The position numbers and the translations under genes are program-made. Shown here piece by piece: positions 9,223 through 17,803 of a stretch of 64,000 nt of DNA. The stretch spans positions 1 through 64,000 of the forward strand of contig NZ_JMPI01000023.1 of assembly GCF_000735355.1 (NCBI RefSeq), written 5' to 3'. Every line of letters begins with the position of its first letter. Within the stretch, counting starts at the first letter, position 1. The stretch is from Buttiauxella agrestis ATCC 33320. Lineage in GTDB: Bacteria; Pseudomonadota; Gammaproteobacteria; Enterobacterales; Enterobacteriaceae. A model generated the notes under the pieces. It was not told where the DNA came from, did not search any database, and was given only the letters and a program-made list of their open reading frames with translations.

Positions 9223-9855
9223 TTAGATTTTTTTAAGTTCTGGCATCAGCCGCATCGTCGTATTCACGATTTGCATCAGCTCTTCATAGCTGGCGTTTTC
9301 GCGCGCGCTCACTGACATCCCCTGAATAATACAGCACAGGTACTTAGCCAATTTACGGATACAACTGGTCGCAGGCATTTCGCCTTGTTCCTGGCGCTTG
9401 GCCAGAAAACGCACCAGCGTTTCTTCCTGCATCGACTGACGCGTTTTTATCACTGCCGCGATATCTTCCGAAGATGCGGCCAGCACGGAGGAAGTACAGA
9501 TGATAAAGCAACCTGTTGGCGTGTCTTTCTCAGTAAAGAGCTTCGCAATCAGCGAAAAATAATCTTCCAGTGCTTGCTCGAGCGTGCGTTCTTCGCAGAA
9601 CAGGCAATTCTCACGCATTTGCGAGAAACGTTCGATATAGCGGTCCAGAACGGCCTTGAATAACCCTTCTTTGTTGGTGAACTCTGCGTACAGCGTCGGA
9701 GCTTTTGCGCCCGTCGCTTCGACCAGATGCGCCAATGAAGTGGCTTCATAACCGTGTTGCCAGAACAAAGCCATGGCCTTGTCGAGTGCTGCTTCCCTGT
9801 CAAACACCTTCGGTCGGCCACGGCTTTTTTTAATGCAAGTCGTATCAGATGACAT
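9223..9855 (-). CDS. comR: TetR-family regulator ComR, copy 1
   Basis: Transcriptional repressor of 210 residues, the length of E. coli ComR (YcfQ), which represses bhsA and responds to copper. The N-terminal helix-turn-helix region (about residues 14-62) includes GRPKVFDREAALDKA and ATGAKAPTLYAEFTNKEGLF. The rest is the ligand/dimer domain; several Cys residues (for example LFCEE, CFIIC, YLCCI) could serve metal or redox sensing, an inference. It is divergent from bhsA copy 1 and convergent with the SIP gene. A paralogue, roughly three-quarters identical by eye, lies 1.26 kb downstream in the same arrangement. Confidence 0.9.
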   Translation of the reverse strand: MSSDTTCIKKSRGRPKVFDREAALDKAMALFWQHGYEATSLAHLVEATGAKAPTLYAEFTNKEGLFKAVLDRYIERFSQMRENCLFCEERTLEQALEDYFSLIAKLFTEKDTPTGCFIICTSSVLAASSEDIAAVIKTRQSMQEETLVRFLAKRQEQGEMPATSCIRKLAKYLCCIIQGMSVSARENASYEELMQIVNTTMRLMPELKKI

Positions 9856-9884
9856 ATGCGCCGTTTAACCTTTGTCTGTTTATT

Positions 9885-9997
9885 GAACGATCATTATAAA
9901 AATAATATCACGCGGTAGCTATAGGGAAGAGTGGAAAAATAATTATTTCCTATGCTTATGAAAATATAAGCTTTTATAAAATAATTAACGGTCATTA
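9885..9997. promoter_or_regulatory. Two TetR-type operator motifs in the comR1-bhsA1 intergenic region
   Basis: GAACGATCATTA (9885-9896, close to comR) and TAACGGTCATTA (9986-9997, upstream of bhsA) are near-palindromes of one pattern, each continuing into ATAAAA-like sequence. The same pair recurs in the second comR-bhsA unit, where one copy (TAACGGTCGTTA) is a nearly perfect dyad. ComR binding is inferred. Confidence 0.6.
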
Positions 9998-10013
9998 TAA
10001 AATTAATTTGACG

Positions 10014-10029
10014 TGTGATGCAAATCACG
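10014..10029 (+). promoter_or_regulatory. CRP-like site upstream of bhsA1
   Basis: TGTGATGCAAATCACG matches the CRP consensus TGTGA-N6-TCACA except for its last base. It lies 16 bases after the TetR-type motif, and the arrangement is identical before bhsA2. Confidence 0.65.
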
Positions 10030-10102
10030 TTTATGATTTAGTTATCGAACGTTAAGTAAATAAATTTAACGGCCTTATAAATGTTTATCCAAGGTAACTA
10101 TC

Positions 10103-10360
10103 ATGAAAAACGTAAAAAATCTTATTGCTGCTGTTGTTCTTAGCTCAATTTCATTTGCAAGCTTTGCAGCTGTTGAAGTTCAGGCTGCCCCAGTTGGCGA
10201 GCAGAAAGTAGGAACGATCAGCGCATCCGCCGGGACTAACCTGGGTTCTCTGGAAGACCAACTGGCGCAGAAAGCTGAAGCAATGGGCGCAAGTTCATTC
10301 CGCATTACTTCAGTCACTGGCCCAAATACATTGCACGGTACTGCGGTAATTTATAAATAA
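10103..10360 (+). CDS. bhsA: BhsA (YcfR) stress/biofilm envelope protein, copy 1
   Basis: Small YhcN/BhsA-family (DUF1471) protein of 85 residues exported by a signal peptide cleaved after SFASFA. E. coli BhsA is an outer-membrane-associated multiple-stress protein that affects biofilm and copper permeability. The mature part carries the family core VGTISASAGTNLGSLEDQL and SSFRITSVTGPNTLHGTAVI. It is divergent from comR copy 1, followed by a strong terminator, and differs from copy 2 at only seven residues by eye. Confidence 0.93.
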   Translation: MKNVKNLIAAVVLSSISFASFAAVEVQAAPVGEQKVGTISASAGTNLGSLEDQLAQKAEAMGASSFRITSVTGPNTLHGTAVIYK

Positions 10361-10395
10361 GCCTGCGCCCTCTAAGTAAAAACTGTCTCCATAAG

Positions 10396-10425
10396 AAAGG
10401 CCCTGTTGAATAACAGGGCCTTTTT
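10396..10425 (+). terminator. Terminator after bhsA copy 1
   Basis: AAAGGCCCTGTT pairs with AACAGGGCCTTT, followed by a T run. The bhsA2 terminator has the same stem. Confidence 0.92.
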
Positions 10426-10455
10426 CTATTGCAGAAACGCATCCAATCGCTAAAT

Positions 10456-10480
10456 AAAAAGGGCGGCTAATGCCGCCGAA
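10456..10480 (-). terminator. Terminator after comR copy 2
   Basis: On the minus strand GGCGGC and GCCGCC flank ATTA and are followed by CTTTTTATTT. Confidence 0.75.
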
Positions 10481-10482
10481 GG

Positions 10483-11115
10483 TTAGATTTTCTTCAGCTC
10501 AGGTAACAGCCGCATTGTCGTGTTGACGATCTGCTTTAATTCCTCGTGGCTTGCATCTTCCCGCGCGCTGACTGACATGCCCTGAACAATGCAACACAGG
10601 TATTTAGCCAAATTTCGAACGCAGGTTGTGGCCGGGATTTCACCTTTCTGTTGGTGCTGCTCGAGGAATTTAAGCAGCGTAGCTTCGAGCAGAGACTGAC
10701 GAGCCTTGATCATTTCAGAGATATCGTGCGAAGAGACTGCCAGAACGGATGAAGTACAAATCATAAAGCAGCCCGTTGGGGTTTCTTTATCGGTAAACAG
10801 TTTCGCCACCAGATAAAGATAATCCTCAAGCGCCTCTTCAAGCGTTCGATTGTCACAACGCAGGCAGGTCTCTCGCAGTTTCGTCACACGAGCAAGATAG
10901 CGGTCTAAGACGGCCTTGAACAAACCCTCTTTATTGGTGAATTCGGCATATAACGTTGGGGCTTTTGCCCCTGTTGCCTCAACCAGATGTGCCATTGAAG
11001 TGGCTTCGTAGCCGTGTTGCCAGAACAAAACCATGGCCTTATCGAGTGCGGATTCTTTGTCGAACACTTTTGGTCGGCCACGGCTTTTTTTGGTATCGCA
11101 GGTGTCGGTAGACAT
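10483..11115 (-). CDS. comR: TetR-family regulator ComR, copy 2
   Basis: A second 210-residue ComR. Its DNA-binding half is nearly the same as copy 1 (GRPKVFDKESALDKA, EATGAKAPTLYAEFTNKEGLF) and changes concentrate in the ligand-binding half, for example DRYLARVTKLRETCLRC against DRYIERFSQMRENCLFC. That pattern fits shared operators with possibly different effectors. It is divergent from bhsA copy 2. By position next to ldtC this copy corresponds to the E. coli comR-bhsA-ldtC order, so copy 1 is more likely the extra one, though tandem duplication makes the distinction arbitrary. Confidence 0.9.
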   Translation of the reverse strand: MSTDTCDTKKSRGRPKVFDKESALDKAMVLFWQHGYEATSMAHLVEATGAKAPTLYAEFTNKEGLFKAVLDRYLARVTKLRETCLRCDNRTLEEALEDYLYLVAKLFTDKETPTGCFMICTSSVLAVSSHDISEMIKARQSLLEATLLKFLEQHQQKGEIPATTCVRNLAKYLCCIVQGMSVSAREDASHEELKQIVNTTMRLLPELKKI

Positions 11116-11145
11116 AATTAGCCGTTTTAACCTTTTCTATTTTAT

Positions 11146-11259
11146 GAGCGATCATTATAAAAATAATATCTCATGGGTTCTACTGCTAGTTTGTCCAAAA
11201 ATAAATCATGGCTATCTGTATGAAAAGTAAGTCATTAATAAAATAATTAACGGTCGTTA
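11146..11259. promoter_or_regulatory. Two TetR-type operator motifs in the comR2-bhsA2 intergenic region
   Basis: GAGCGATCATTA (11146-11157) and TAACGGTCGTTA (11248-11259) occupy the same relative positions as in the first unit. The second is an almost perfect inverted repeat (TAACG-GT-CGTTA), as expected for a TetR-family dimer. Confidence 0.62.
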
Positions 11260-11275
11260 TAAAAATAATTTGACG

Positions 11276-11291
11276 TGTGATGTAGATCACG
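11276..11291 (+). promoter_or_regulatory. CRP-like site upstream of bhsA2
   Basis: TGTGATGTAGATCACG has the same outer pentamers and the same 16-base distance from the TetR-type motif as in copy 1, although the central six bases differ. Confidence 0.65.
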
Positions 11292-11365
11292 TTTATTATT
11301 TACTTATCGAACGTTAAGTAAATAAATTAACGGGCTTACAAATCATCTGCTTAAGGTCAAAAATC

Positions 11366-11623
11366 ATGAAAAACGTCAAAACTCTTATCGCTGCTGTTGT
11401 TCTTAGCTCAATCTCTTTCGCAAGCTTCGCGGCTGTTGAAGTTCAGGCAACGCCAGCAGGCCAACAGAAAGTAGGCACTATCACTGCAACCGCCGGGACT
11501 AACCTGGGTTCTCTTGAAGACCAACTGGCTCAGAAAGCTGAAGAAATGGGTGCGAGTTCATTCCGTATTACTTCAGTCACTGGCCCGAATACATTGCACG
11601 GTACTGCGGTAATTTATAAATAA
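11366..11623 (+). CDS. bhsA: BhsA (YcfR) stress/biofilm envelope protein, copy 2
   Basis: 85-residue exported YhcN/BhsA-family protein, almost the same as copy 1 (differences at about residues 6, 28, 30, 32, 40, 42 and 60). The last 60 or so nucleotides of the two genes are practically identical, whereas the linked comR genes have diverged, so either gene conversion or strong constraint acts on bhsA. It has its own terminator and lies directly before ldtC, the E. coli position of bhsA. Confidence 0.93.
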   Translation: MKNVKTLIAAVVLSSISFASFAAVEVQATPAGQQKVGTITATAGTNLGSLEDQLAQKAEEMGASSFRITSVTGPNTLHGTAVIYK

Positions 11624-11649
11624 GATTCACGGTAAATCAGTTTCATAAA

Positions 11650-11682
11650 AAAAGGCCCTGTTAAAAAACAGGGCCTTTTTGC
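11650..11682 (+). terminator. Terminator after bhsA copy 2
   Basis: AAAAGGCCCTGTT pairs with AACAGGGCCTTTT, with an A-rich lead and T tail, so it could also act on ldtC transcripts from the right. Confidence 0.9.
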
Positions 11683-11694
11683 ATCTCAAAACAA

Positions 11695-12666
11695 TTAAAT
11701 CTCGGTGCTGGCAATACCGTACGCGTTCACTTCAATCGGCATCCCGGAGCGGTGCTGCATGGCTTGCTCCATGACGCTAGCATCTGTTTCCGGTGCAGAC
11801 TGGAACTGTTTCATCTGCTCCGTTAACACAATCGGAAGCACTTTCGGATCGTCATCAATGTGTTTAGACAGAGGCTGATGGACTTCAACTAAACGCCTGC
11901 CATCGGGCTCCACTGAGGTTTTAATCGCGGTGTTGATGATGCGCACTGGCGTACCAACAGGCATCTCTTTGTACAACGCTTTAATATCGTCATCACGCAG
12001 TCGAATACAGCCAGAACTCACGCGCATTCCAATCCCAAAGTCCGCATTTGTTCCGTGCAGCAGATAAACGCCGCCATAGGCTGCGAGGCGAATGGCATGG
12101 TGGCCCATTGGGTTTTCCGGCCCGGCTGGGACGACCGCCGGAAGTTTGATTCCGTTCGCCAGATAGCGCGCGCGAATATTGGCCGTTGGCGTCCAGGTCG
12201 GGTTGGCGCGTTTATCTGAAACGCTTGTGACCATAGTTGGTGTCACGGTGTCGCCACCGAGTTGGCCAATGCCAATCGGGTAAACGGTTACGCTATTTTT
12301 CCCTGCGGGATAGTAATAAACACGCAGTTCGGCAAGATTCATTACCAGCCCCTGACGCGGCGCATCTGGCAATAGCATCTGGCGCGGAATAGTCAGCACG
12401 CTACCCGCACGTGGCACATACGGATCAACACCTGGATTTGCCTGAAGCAGGGCAAGGAAGCCGACATTGTATTTTTTGGCGATGGCTTCAAGCGAGCCGC
12501 CGTTATCCTCGACTACATGGAAAAAGTTCTGACCGATAAGGCGACTGCCTTCAGGAGGCAGAGGGTAGGAATTAGCGCTTGCCGGGAAAGCGGCAAGGCT
12601 TGCGCTGACCAGCATCAGCGATGCCAACCAACGTACAGGTAAAGAGAGAAATCGCGACGACTGCAT
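11695..12666 (-). CDS. ldtC: L,D-transpeptidase LdtC (YcfS)
   Basis: Periplasmic YkuD-family enzyme that attaches Braun lipoprotein to peptidoglycan diaminopimelate. A signal peptide ending near PASANS is followed by a LysM-like domain (about residues 40-90, FFHVVEDNGGSLEAIAKKYN) and the catalytic domain with HGTNADFGIG and the active-site motif SSGCIRLRDDDI (the Cys near residue 224). Two ATGs open the frame at 12681 and 12666. The second has GAGG at a suitable distance and gives 323 residues, closer to the 320 of E. coli. It lies between bhsA and mfd as in E. coli and is probably monocistronic. Confidence 0.94.
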   Translation of the reverse strand: MQSSRFLSLPVRWLASLMLVSASLAAFPASANSYPLPPEGSRLIGQNFFHVVEDNGGSLEAIAKKYNVGFLALLQANPGVDPYVPRAGSVLTIPRQMLLPDAPRQGLVMNLAELRVYYYPAGKNSVTVYPIGIGQLGGDTVTPTMVTSVSDKRANPTWTPTANIRARYLANGIKLPAVVPAGPENPMGHHAIRLAAYGGVYLLHGTNADFGIGMRVSSGCIRLRDDDIKALYKEMPVGTPVRIINTAIKTSVEPDGRRLVEVHQPLSKHIDDDPKVLPIVLTEQMKQFQSAPETDASVMEQAMQHRSGMPIEVNAYGIASTEI

Positions 12667-12830
12667 TAAGCAAAACCTCATTATTATTAAGGTTAATGTT
12701 ATTAAAAAGTTAATCGTGAATTATGGCGGGGGAAGATGTAGGGAAACCTTCGTGGTTTGAAAAGAATGTGTAAATGTTACAAAAGTGCCTTAGGGGTAAC
12801 TAAGGCACGTTAAGCAAATTAAGATACGAC

Positions 12831-15800
12831 TTAAGCCGCTGCGTTCTGGGCTAACTGATGCATAAAGTTACGCACCCATTCCATTCGCGCTTTACGGTCA
12901 GCCAGATCTTCAATAAATTTAAGACGCGTTGGCCCGTCCAGGCGGTAATGCTGCGGTTGCTTTTGTAGTAAGCCAATCAGCCAAACCGGATTAACATTGT
13001 TCTTCTCGGCAAACTCAATCACTCCGCCTTTTTCATTGCCTTCTATTTTACGCACACCCAGTTTCTGAGCCTGCTGACGCAATGCCGCGATATCCAACAG
13101 ATTACGCGCCGGATCCGGTAGCAATCCAAAGCGGTCAATCAGTTCGACTTTCAATTCATCAAGCTCATGCGCCGTTTTGGCGCTGGCAATCCGCTTGTAG
13201 AATGACAGGCGCGTGTTCACATCCGGGATAAAATCATCTGGCAGTAGGGCAGGCATGCGCAATTCGACTTCGGTCTGGCTGCTGGTCAAATCTTCAAGCG
13301 ATGGCTCGCGACCTTCTTTGAGCGCATCGACCGCGTTTTCCAGCATTTCCATATACAGAGAAAAACCGATCGTTTCCATTGAGCCGCTCTGGCCTTCACC
13401 GAGCAATTCGCCAGCACCTCGGATTTCCAGATCGTGCGTTGCCAGCGCAAAACCCGCCCCTAAATCTTCGAGAGAAGCGATAGCTTCGAGGCGCTTCTGC
13501 GCATCGGTAGTCATGGCTTTCGGGTGAGGCGTTAGCAGCCACGCATAAGCCTGGTGATGGGAACGCCCAACGCGGCCACGGAGCTGGTGCAGCTGCGCGA
13601 GGCCGAAATGGTCTGCACGTTCAATGATAATGGTGTTGGCTGTCGGAATATCGATACCGGTTTCGATAATCGTGGTGCACACCAGCACGTTAAAACGCTG
13701 GTGGTGGAAATCGTTCATCACCCGTTCCAGCTCACGCTCACGCATTTGGCCGTGGCCGATGGTGATACGTGCTTCCGGAACTAACTCCGCAAGTTTGTCT
13801 GCCGCTTTCTGGATGTTTTCGACATCGTTGTAAAGATAGTAAACCTGGCCGCCACGCAACACTTCGCGCAGGATGGCTTCGCGAACCACCAGGCTGTCGT
13901 ATTCACGCACGAAGGTTTTCACTGCCAGGCGGCGGGCCGGCGGAGTGGCGATAATCGACAAATCGCGCATTCCGCTCATCGCCATATTCAAGGTGCGCGG
14001 AATCGGGGTGGCGGTCAGCGTCAGGATATCCACATCGGCGCGCATCGCCTTGATACGCTCTTTATGGCGCACACCGAAGCGGTGCTCTTCATCGACAATC
14101 AGCAGGCCGAGATCTTTCATCTTCACATCATTTTGCAGCAGCTTGTGGGTGCCGATAAGAATGTCGACTTTCCCTTCACGCGCCTCTTCCAGAATTTGTG
14201 CTTGCTCTTTAGCGGTACGAAAACGCGACAGCATTTCGATACGCACCGGCCAGTTAGCAAAACGGTCGCGGAAGTTGTCGAGGTGCTGTTGGGCCAGCAG
14301 CGTCGTTGGCACGAGTACCGCAACTTGTTTGTTGTTTTCCACCGCGAGGAATGCGGCACGCATCGCAACTTCGGTTTTACCAAAGCCGACGTCGCCACAC
14401 ACCAGGCGATCCATGGCCAATGGCTGGCACATGTCGCTTAATACCGCGTTGATGGCCTGAGCCTGGTCCGGTGTGGTTTCAAACGGGAAAGCATCGCAGA
14501 ACATTTGGTACTGTTCACGGTCATGCTTGAAGGCGAAACCTTGTTTGGCTGCACGTTGGGCGTAAATATCCAGCAGTTCTGCCGCCACATCGCGTACTTT
14601 CTCAGCCGCTTTTTGACGCGCGCGCGACCAGGCATCGCTGCCAAGCTTATGCAATGGTGCATTTTCTTCGGCACCGCCCGCATAACGGCTAATTAAATGG
14701 AGCGACGAAACCGGGACATAGAGTTTGGCGTCCCCTGCGTACGTCAGCATCAGGTATTCAGCTGTAATGCCGCCCGCTTCAAGAGTGGTGAGGCCGGCAT
14801 AACGCCCGACGCCATGCTCGAGGTGCACAACAGGCTGCCCGGTATGCAACTCGGCCAGGTTGCGAATCAACGTATCCGGGTTAATGGTGCGGCGGCTATC
14901 CTGACGGCGGCGGCTGACGCGCTCGCCCAGCAGGTCACTTTCACAAATTAACGCCCGGTTGCGCAGCGTGTCGATAAAACCGTGTTCGCTGGAACCCAGC
15001 ATTAAATAGCGGCCTTTATCGGCTGCTTCATCGAGCCGATAAATACGTTTCGGGGCAACTTTAATTCGCGCTAACAGTTCGCCTAATGCTTCGCGGCGGC
15101 CTTCACTTTCGACGGAAAACACCACGGGGCCATCGAAAGATTCAAGGAATTTTCGCAGGTTATCGAGCGGCGCTTTTTGTTGCGCCTGAACGGATAGATC
15201 GGGCAGGGCGTGATAACCCAGGTTGGTAAACGCCGCTTTGTCGGCTAACGAATCCGTTTTGAGCTGAATGCGCGGCCAGTTTTTGAGTTCGCTGAACAGT
15301 TCGTCAACGCGTAACCACAGGCTTTCTGGCGGGAGCAGCGGGCGCATTGGGTCAACGCCACGATTTTCGAAACGGGCAAATGTATCCTGCCAGAAACGCT
15401 CGGCGTTGGTTTCGATATCACCGGTATTAATCAGCAGCGTATTTTTTGGGAAATAGCTAAAAAGTGGCGGTAATGGTTCGCTGAAGAACAGCGGCTGCCA
15501 GTATTCAATCCCCGCCGGGAGCATGCCTTTACTGACCTGCTGGTAAATATGCTCAGGCTCACGCTTTACATCAAACTTGTCGCGCCACTGGCTGCGGAAT
15601 AGTTCGATGGCTGTTTTATCGGTCGGGAATTCGTGCGCAGGTAGTAGGTTAATGGCATCGACTTCTTCGAGCGTGCGCTGCGTATCAACGTCAAATACGC
15701 GCAGGCTGTCGATTTCATCATCGAAAAAGTCAATGCGATAAGGCTGGTCGCTGCCCATCGGATACAAATCCAACAATGCGCCACGGGTGGCAAATTCACC

Positions 15801-16277
15801 GTGCTCCATGACTTGATCAACGCTGCGATAACCGGCTTGTTCCAGCTGGCTGCGCAGGTTATCACGCGACAAACGCTGGCCTTTCTTCATCACTAACGCG
15901 TGGCCGTGTAAATAGCTGTGCGGACACACGCGTTGCATCAGAGTATTCACCGGCAGGATTAACACGCCGCGCTGCATGGTTGGTAGCTGATATAGTGTTG
16001 ATAAACGTGAAGAGATGATTTCCTGATGCGGCGAGAAACTGTCGTAAGGCAGGGTTTCCCAGTCGGCAAGATTCATCACCATGCTTTCCGTAAACTGGCT
16101 GATTTCGTCATGCAGACGCAGCGCATTCTGCATATCAGGGGCGATCAACACCACCGGGCCATTATGGCGCTCTGTGATTTCGGCAACTTCAGTCGCGCAC
16201 GCAGAGCCGGTGAGTTCACCAAGCTGGCGTTGATCGCCAGCTTTTACAGGTAAGGAGTAGCGATAATTTTCAGGCAT
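12831..16277 (-). CDS. mfd: Transcription-repair coupling factor Mfd
   Basis: DNA translocase that removes stalled RNA polymerase and recruits UvrA. It is 1148 residues, identical in length to E. coli. The order is UvrB-homology modules (about 1-340), the RNAP-interaction domain (about 475-545, VVHLEHGVGRYAG), and a superfamily 2 helicase core with Walker A GDVGFGKTEVA (about 628) and DEEH (about 729), motif III LTATPIPRTL and motif VI HQLRGRVGRSHHQAYA. The C-terminal TRCF domain follows (PALLPDDFIPDVNTRLSFYK). It is transcribed alone, divergent from nothing nearby. Confidence 0.98.
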   Translation of the reverse strand: MPENYRYSLPVKAGDQRQLGELTGSACATEVAEITERHNGPVVLIAPDMQNALRLHDEISQFTESMVMNLADWETLPYDSFSPHQEIISSRLSTLYQLPTMQRGVLILPVNTLMQRVCPHSYLHGHALVMKKGQRLSRDNLRSQLEQAGYRSVDQVMEHGEFATRGALLDLYPMGSDQPYRIDFFDDEIDSLRVFDVDTQRTLEEVDAINLLPAHEFPTDKTAIELFRSQWRDKFDVKREPEHIYQQVSKGMLPAGIEYWQPLFFSEPLPPLFSYFPKNTLLINTGDIETNAERFWQDTFARFENRGVDPMRPLLPPESLWLRVDELFSELKNWPRIQLKTDSLADKAAFTNLGYHALPDLSVQAQQKAPLDNLRKFLESFDGPVVFSVESEGRREALGELLARIKVAPKRIYRLDEAADKGRYLMLGSSEHGFIDTLRNRALICESDLLGERVSRRRQDSRRTINPDTLIRNLAELHTGQPVVHLEHGVGRYAGLTTLEAGGITAEYLMLTYAGDAKLYVPVSSLHLISRYAGGAEENAPLHKLGSDAWSRARQKAAEKVRDVAAELLDIYAQRAAKQGFAFKHDREQYQMFCDAFPFETTPDQAQAINAVLSDMCQPLAMDRLVCGDVGFGKTEVAMRAAFLAVENNKQVAVLVPTTLLAQQHLDNFRDRFANWPVRIEMLSRFRTAKEQAQILEEAREGKVDILIGTHKLLQNDVKMKDLGLLIVDEEHRFGVRHKERIKAMRADVDILTLTATPIPRTLNMAMSGMRDLSIIATPPARRLAVKTFVREYDSLVVREAILREVLRGGQVYYLYNDVENIQKAADKLAELVPEARITIGHGQMRERELERVMNDFHHQRFNVLVCTTIIETGIDIPTANTIIIERADHFGLAQLHQLRGRVGRSHHQAYAWLLTPHPKAMTTDAQKRLEAIASLEDLGAGFALATHDLEIRGAGELLGEGQSGSMETIGFSLYMEMLENAVDALKEGREPSLEDLTSSQTEVELRMPALLPDDFIPDVNTRLSFYKRIASAKTAHELDELKVELIDRFGLLPDPARNLLDIAALRQQAQKLGVRKIEGNEKGGVIEFAEKNNVNPVWLIGLLQKQPQHYRLDGPTRLKFIEDLADRKARMEWVRNFMHQLAQNAAA

Positions 16278-16428
16278 ATCGGATGTCAGAATCTCTCAGG
16301 TTGCGCCGTGCTTTGTGGGCAAATGACCACCAGACGCGTCAAGAAGTTGCTTATTATTATCCGCGATCGTTTTGTATTAGCAACACAATCGCACCGCAAC
16401 CTGGGATTCATCGTCCACAGAGTGTGAC

Positions 16429-17502
16429 TTAACGCGCCTGCGTTGCGGTCACTAATTTGGCTGGCGGCGAAAAGAACATGTCACCAAACGCAGCACGCGA
16501 TAATTTCCTGAAACCTAACCCTAATACCGTGCAAATCGCCAGGCTGACAAACGGGTAAACCATCAGAATGGCGAGCAAAAGGTTATCGGAAATTCGTCCG
16601 GCGCTAATCTGCCCAAGAGTGAACAAACTGAGTGCTTCGATAACGATGCGGTGAGTGGTGTAGATAGCAATCGTATTGGTACCGACGATATTGAGGAACG
16701 CATCGGCGCGGCTTTCTCGCCAGTTATCGAGCACATAAAACAGCTTCATGATGACAAAAATCGAGACCAGGGAAATCACGAGTGGGACATTGACCAGATA
16801 TAACGCCACGGAAACCAGTGCGGCAGCGACACAAATCAGGGGATGCTGACGAAGGTTAAATTCTTTCATTGCCGTCATTAACTGCGTACCGAACCACGCT
16901 CCCAGCCCGTAATAACACATATTGCGCACCACGCTGTTCATGCCCCACCAGGGTAGCGGCGCAAAGCTAATCACGACGTTCACGGCCAACAACATCAATA
17001 TGACCGGGACTCTGAATTGACGCAGGCTTTTGAACACCAGGAAATAAAGCACTAACGCATAAAGATACCAAAGGCTGGTGCTGGCTTTCGCCATGCTGGT
17101 GGCAAACTGGATCAAGGTTTCTGAATAGGCTGCGTTAGAGGTCGGGTTGCGTACCAGATCCGGCGCCAGCCACTGGTTGATTAACGAAATCCCCAGCCAC
17201 TGCAAAACTCCCCACAACAGCAGAACGTAAAAAATATTCCACAGGCGCTTATCAACACAGTCGCGCCATTGTACGGCGTCGATATAACGGGTTATCAAAA
17301 AGCCAGAGATAAAGAAGAACACCGGCATCCGGAAGGGGGCCAGATACAAGTTAAGGTAAATCCAGCTTTTAGCGACGTATTCCGGGAATCCGGTCTGGAA
17401 CTGAACCAGGTGGGGATAAAAGGTGATCACTGAGTGGTAAATTACGACCAGGCAAATGCACAGCCCTTTGATATGATTTATCCACAATTGTTTGTTTTTC
17501 AT
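16429..17502 (-). CDS. ycfT: YcfT, inner-membrane acyltransferase-3-like protein
   Basis: Polytopic membrane protein of 357 residues, the length of E. coli YcfT, with about ten predicted transmembrane segments. It is related to the acyltransferase 3 family. The first helix carries the family-type motif GLCICLVVIYHSVITF (residues 13-28, with the conserved His) and the loop FRMPVFFFISGF (about 57-68). No substrate is established. It is flanked by mfd and the divergent lolCDE operon, as in E. coli. The 300 bases between it and lolC (17503-17803) hold no gene that I can see, only the two promoters. Confidence 0.92.
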   Translation of the reverse strand: MKNKQLWINHIKGLCICLVVIYHSVITFYPHLVQFQTGFPEYVAKSWIYLNLYLAPFRMPVFFFISGFLITRYIDAVQWRDCVDKRLWNIFYVLLLWGVLQWLGISLINQWLAPDLVRNPTSNAAYSETLIQFATSMAKASTSLWYLYALVLYFLVFKSLRQFRVPVILMLLAVNVVISFAPLPWWGMNSVVRNMCYYGLGAWFGTQLMTAMKEFNLRQHPLICVAAALVSVALYLVNVPLVISLVSIFVIMKLFYVLDNWRESRADAFLNIVGTNTIAIYTTHRIVIEALSLFTLGQISAGRISDNLLLAILMVYPFVSLAICTVLGLGFRKLSRAAFGDMFFSPPAKLVTATQAR

Positions 17503-17803
17503 GCGCCAGTAGTTTCTTCTGTTGCCCTGTATTGGCCTTCAGGGTGGAAGATTGCCCGGCATTTTTTTACCTGAATTGTCTGTTTTTGTAAGAATCTGGC
17601 GCATTTAGGAAATTCCGCAGGAACAATTTATCTCCGTTTTATTGCAGCTTTGACTTCGAAAACAAGATGTTATGAGTTTGATTTAACAGGGATTTCGCAT
17701 GTTCTGAAATATCAAAAAAACGTTACGTTTCATTTACTTGATACGGTATCGCTTATATACTTCTCGCCAACTTTGCATCCGCAACTGCAACAAGACGGAA
17801 TAC

